Below, piece after piece: positions 4,210 through 6,285 of a DNA stretch of 6,285 nt. Source of the stretch: Verrucomicrobiota bacterium (GTDB lineage Bacteria; Verrucomicrobiota; Verrucomicrobiia; Limisphaerales; CAIQOK01); assembly GCA_025363535.1 (NCBI GenBank), contig JANYDP010000226.1:1-6285 (forward strand), given 5' to 3'. A program made the position numbers and the translations under genes. Positions within the stretch are counted from its first letter, which is position 1. Each line of letters starts with the position of its first letter. The notes beneath the pieces were generated by a model. It did no database searches. It was not told the DNA's origin and worked only from the letters and a program-made list of their open reading frames with translations.

Positions 4210-6285
4210 GGTTTCGCCAAAACGCTACGCAGGAATTTTCCCGTGTGCGAGAATTTGTTTCGCGCCACCTCTTCCGGCGTGCCTTCCGCCACAATTTCGC
4301 CGCCGCCCGCGCCGCCCTCCGGCCCGAGGTCAATCACCCAGTCCGCCTCGGCGATCAAATCCAGATTGTGCTCGATCACGATGACCGAATGGCCCGCGTC
4401 CACCAGCCGTTGCAACACTTCCACGAGCCGCCGCACGTCCGCAATGTGCAGGCCGATGGTCGGCTCTTCGAGGATGAACAAATTCGCGTTGCGTGGGGCG
4501 TGAGACGTAAGACGCGAGGGGATTTGATCGGGCGCGGGACGCAGACCCGTCAGCAAATGCGACACCAGCTTCACCCGCTGCGCCTCGCCGCCACTGAGCG
4601 TCGGACTCGTCTGACCGAGCTTCAAATAATCCAGCCCCGTGTCATGCAACGCCTGCAATGCACGTTTGATCTTCGGCACGCTGGCAAAAAATTCCAGCGC
4701 CGCCTCCACCGACAAATCCAAAACCTGCGCGATGTTCTTGCCGCCATATTCGATGTCCAAGGTCTCGCGGTTGAAGCGGCTGCCGTTGCAGGTTTCGCAG
4801 CGCACGAACGCCGGCGGCAGGAAGTTCATTTCGAGTTTGATCTCCCCCGCCCCTTCACATTGCAGGCAGCGGCCCTGCACGCTGTTGAACGAAAACCGGC
4901 TCGCCGAGTAGCCGCGCATCCGCGCCTCGGGCAACTGCGCGAACAACTGGCGGATCACATCGAAGAAACCGACGTACGTGGCGGGAATGGAGCGCGGTGT
5001 GCGGCCGATGGGCGACTGATCTACTTCGTAAACGGCCTTGAGCGATTCGTGGCCGGACATTTTTTTTGATTTTGAATTTTTAATTTTGAATTGCTCCTGC
5101 AACGCCGGCAGCAGACATTCGCGGATCAAGGTGCTCTTGCCCGAACCGCTCACGCCCGTCACGCACACCAATCGGCCCAACGGAAAGCCGACGGTGAGAT
5201 GCTTGAGGTTGTTGACGGCGGCACCCCGCAACGTGAGCCAGAGGTTTTTACTTTCTGCTTTCCGCTTTCCGTTTTCCGCTTTTGCAACGGGCCGTCGCTG
5301 TCCGCGCGCCGGATGAATTTTTTCCGTCTGTGCGCGCAGCATTTTTCCGGTGACGGATTCCGGATGCCGAAGCAGCTCCGCCAAAGTTCCCGCCGCCACG
5401 ATCTGTCCGCCATGCACGCCCGCGCCGGGGCCGAGATCAATGATGTAATCCGCACGCCGCATCGTCTCCTCGTCGTGCTCGACCACGATCACGGAATTGC
5501 CCCGCGCCTTGAGTTTCAGCAGCGTGGCCAGCAGTTGCTCGTTGTCCCGCGCGTGCAAGCCGACAGTCGGCTCGTCTAAAACGTAAAGCACGCCGCTGAG
5601 ATTCGAGCCAAGCTGCGCCGCGAGCCGGATGCGTTGCGCCTCGCCGCCGGAAAGCGTCGGCACGCCTCGCCCGAGCTGGAGATAGCCCAGCCCGACCTCG
5701 TTCAAAAACTTCAACCGCTCGCGAATCTCCGGTAGAATGTCCCGCGCAATCTCCGCCGCGCGCCCGGTGAATTTCATCCCACCAAAAACCCCGACTGCTG
5801 CTTCCACTCCGAGTCGCGCGAAGTCATCAATCATCAACTCATTCGCGATGTCACGCGAAGCCCCTCGTGTTTCCGCTTTCCGCTTTCCGCTTTCCGCTTT
5901 TGTTTTGAGCCGCACCGCCCGCGCCACGGGATTCAGCCGCGCGCCGTGGCACTCGGGGCAGACCTCGCGCTCCTGCGCCCAGCCGAACCAGCTTTCCTCC
6001 ACGGCATCCGCGTTCGCGCCGCGTTCCACGTCGGGCAGATAAAACAATTCGCCGAAGCCGCGACACTTCGGACACCAGCCTTGCGACGAGTTGTAGCTGA
6101 AGTTTTTCGGATCCAACGCTTCAAACGAACGGCGGCACTTCGGGCATGAACGCTCCGTCGAGTGGACGGAAATCTTTCCGCGCCCATCCAAAGCCAGCAA
6201 CAGGCCGTGGCCGAGCTTGAGCGCGGCGTCCACCAACTCACGTAGCGGCGTCTCGGCCGAGCGCCGCCGACTTTTTTTTGCGGCG
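4206..6285 (-). CDS. uvrA: UvrA, excinuclease ABC ATPase subunit (N-terminal part outside window)
   Basis: About 692 C-terminal residues are visible. The frame stays open to the window edge, so the true start lies beyond 6285, and the TTG at 6236 is internal. UvrA is the damage-recognising dimeric ATPase of nucleotide excision repair, which loads UvrB. In order: zinc module CPKC-x20-CPKC (about 6146-6063), CPECHGARLNP, ABC signature LSGGE (about 5654) with Walker B VLYVLDEPT, second Walker A GVSGSGKST (5156-5130), conserved VDQSPIGRTPRS, the C-terminal zinc finger CxxC-x19-CxxC (about 4868-4788), second LSGGE (about 4598), then ILEEPTIGLH and VIEHNLD. The second Walker B has E where D is usual (LEEPT). 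Four short repeat-derived insertions and one palindromic insertion are translated in frame. The stop overlaps the Uma2-family start. Function is likely retained, since all visible motifs are intact. Confidence 0.98.
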   Translation of the reverse strand, partial: AAKKSRRRSAETPLRELVDAALKLGHGLLLALDGRGKISVHSTERSCPKCRRSFEALDPKNFSYNSSQGWCPKCRGFGELFYLPDVERGANADAVEESWFGWAQEREVCPECHGARLNPVARAVRLKTKAESGKRKAETRGASRDIANELMIDDFARLGVEAAVGVFGGMKFTGRAAEIARDILPEIRERLKFLNEVGLGYLQLGRGVPTLSGGEAQRIRLAAQLGSNLSGVLYVLDEPTVGLHARDNEQLLATLLKLKARGNSVIVVEHDEETMRRADYIIDLGPGAGVHGGQIVAAGTLAELLRHPESVTGKMLRAQTEKIHPARGQRRPVAKAENGKRKAESKNLWLTLRGAAVNNLKHLTVGFPLGRLVCVTGVSGSGKSTLIRECLLPALQEQFKIKNSKSKKMSGHESLKAVYEVDQSPIGRTPRSIPATYVGFFDVIRQLFAQLPEARMRGYSASRFSFNSVQGRCLQCEGAGEIKLEMNFLPPAFVRCETCNGSRFNRETLDIEYGGKNIAQVLDLSVEAALEFFASVPKIKRALQALHDTGLDYLKLGQTSPTLSGGEAQRVKLVSHLLTGLRPAPDQIPSRLTSHAPRNANLFILEEPTIGLHIADVRRLVEVLQRLVDAGHSVIVIEHNLDLIAEADWVIDLGPEGGAGGGEIVAEGTPEEVARNKFSHTGKFLRSVLAKP
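4491..4518 (-). repeat. Heptamer repeat (RCGTRAG-type, plus strand) inside uvrA
   Basis: Four consecutive 7-bp units on the plus strand read GCGTGGG, GCGTGAG, ACGTAAG and ACGCGAG. In the uvrA frame they encode SRLTSHAPRN, between the second ABC signature helix and the second Walker B strand, where related proteins have only a short variable link. The reading frame is kept. Confidence 0.65.
5061..5095 (-). repeat. AT-rich heptamer repeat (AATTTTK-type, plus strand) inside uvrA
   Basis: Five 7-bp units fit the pattern TTTTTTT, GATTTTG, AATTTTT, AATTTTG and AATTGCT on the plus strand. In the GC-rich uvrA this stretch stands out strongly. It encodes a lysine-rich EQFKIKNSKSKK segment just after the helix that follows the second Walker A motif. 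The motif itself and the next conserved block (VDQSPIGRT) are intact. Confidence 0.75.
5251..5285 (-). repeat. Heptamer repeat (CTTTCCG-type, plus strand), copy A inside uvrA
   Basis: Five 7-bp units close to CTTTCCG run in tandem. In the uvrA frame they encode KAENGKRKAESK, in the linker between the two ABC modules, just before NLWLTLRGAAVNNLKHLTV. Aligned unit by unit it matches the copy at 5869-5903 in 31 of 35 bases, so the two are members of one family. Confidence 0.85.
5869..5903 (-). repeat. Heptamer repeat (CTTTCCG-type, plus strand), copy B inside uvrA
   Basis: Five tandem units (GTTTCCG, three CTTTCCG, then CTTTTGT) encode KTKAESGKRKAET in the uvrA frame. The insertion follows the CPECHGARLNPVARAVRL block and precedes the variable region leading to the first ABC signature. 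It is 31 of 35 identical to copy A about 600 bp away in the same gene and orientation. Confidence 0.85.
6242..6268 (+). repeat. 27-bp palindromic repeat, copy 2, inside uvrA
   Basis: This plus-strand segment equals the minus-strand copy at 37-63 except for one base (C for A in the loop). It folds as GCGGCG/CGCCGC (6245-6250 with 6262-6267), a bulged T, and CTC/GAG around GGCC. Read in the uvrA frame it gives RRSAETPL followed by RELVDAALKLG, where the normal UvrA sequence seems to resume. It therefore looks like an in-frame insertion in the domain ahead of the first zinc module. Confidence 0.8.
6245..6279 (+). terminator. Terminator-like hairpin plus T8, antisense within uvrA
   Basis: On the plus strand the palindromic repeat is followed by CGAC and eight T residues (6272-6279), the textbook shape of an intrinsic terminator. 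It points against uvrA, so it would end only antisense transcripts. On the coding strand the same T-run is an A8 tract translated as lysines. Function is inferred from shape alone. Confidence 0.35.

Noticed and set aside
4245..5069. Plus-strand open frame of 274 codons opposite uvrA
   Set aside because: It is fully antisense to conserved UvrA motifs, and its product is rich in R, H and Q, as expected of a shadow frame.
4491..5903. CRISPR-like array
   Set aside because: The repeats are contiguous 7-bp units with no spacers, and they sit inside a coding frame. No cas genes are visible.
4206..6236. uvrA starting at the TTG at 6236
   Set aside because: The frame remains open through 6285, and the first ATP-binding module expected of UvrA is missing, so the gene must begin outside the window.

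Overview
The window is a gene-dense, mostly GC-rich bacterial segment. The proteins (bS16, KhpA, UvrA, and an Uma2-family protein with a characteristic C-terminal half) and the abundance of short palindromic and 7-bp/10-bp repeats, including in-frame copies inside genes, fit a member of the Verrucomicrobiota (Pedosphaera-like). That placement rests on recalled family resemblance, not on a search.

Left part (1-891): a minus-strand ribosomal unit, rpsP then khpA, with a candidate promoter upstream of rpsP. A 27-bp palindromic repeat supplies the khpA stop codon. A further gene, possibly trmD or rimM, may begin at the window edge. The 319-bp gap 573-891 separates this unit from a divergent plus-strand operon.

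Middle part (892-3439): three plus-strand genes chained by two 4-base start/stop overlaps (GTGA and ATGA). They are a small protein with a nuclease-like D...ExR motif, an amino-type DNA methyltransferase (DPFMGRGTT and TSPPF motifs), and a protein with both a Sec-type signal peptide and a clear PD-x(n)-ExK nuclease signature. This looks like an unusual restriction-modification cassette and is the best candidate for an undescribed system. Base composition jumps from about 35% to about 60% GC inside the methyltransferase gene, suggesting a mosaic. A 71-bp imperfect palindrome sits in frame in the same gene and is translated as an extra segment of about 25 residues.

Right part (3440-6285): an inverted pair of 10-bp tandem repeats, then a minus-strand set of tRNA-Ser(GGA), an Uma2-family gene, and the C-terminal three quarters of uvrA. 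uvrA and the Uma2 gene overlap by ATGA, so they are probably cotranslated. uvrA carries four separate in-frame heptamer-repeat insertions, plus a second copy of the 27-bp palindromic repeat near the window edge. The overall picture is of housekeeping and defence genes colonised by short repeats that were tolerated as extra peptide linkers.
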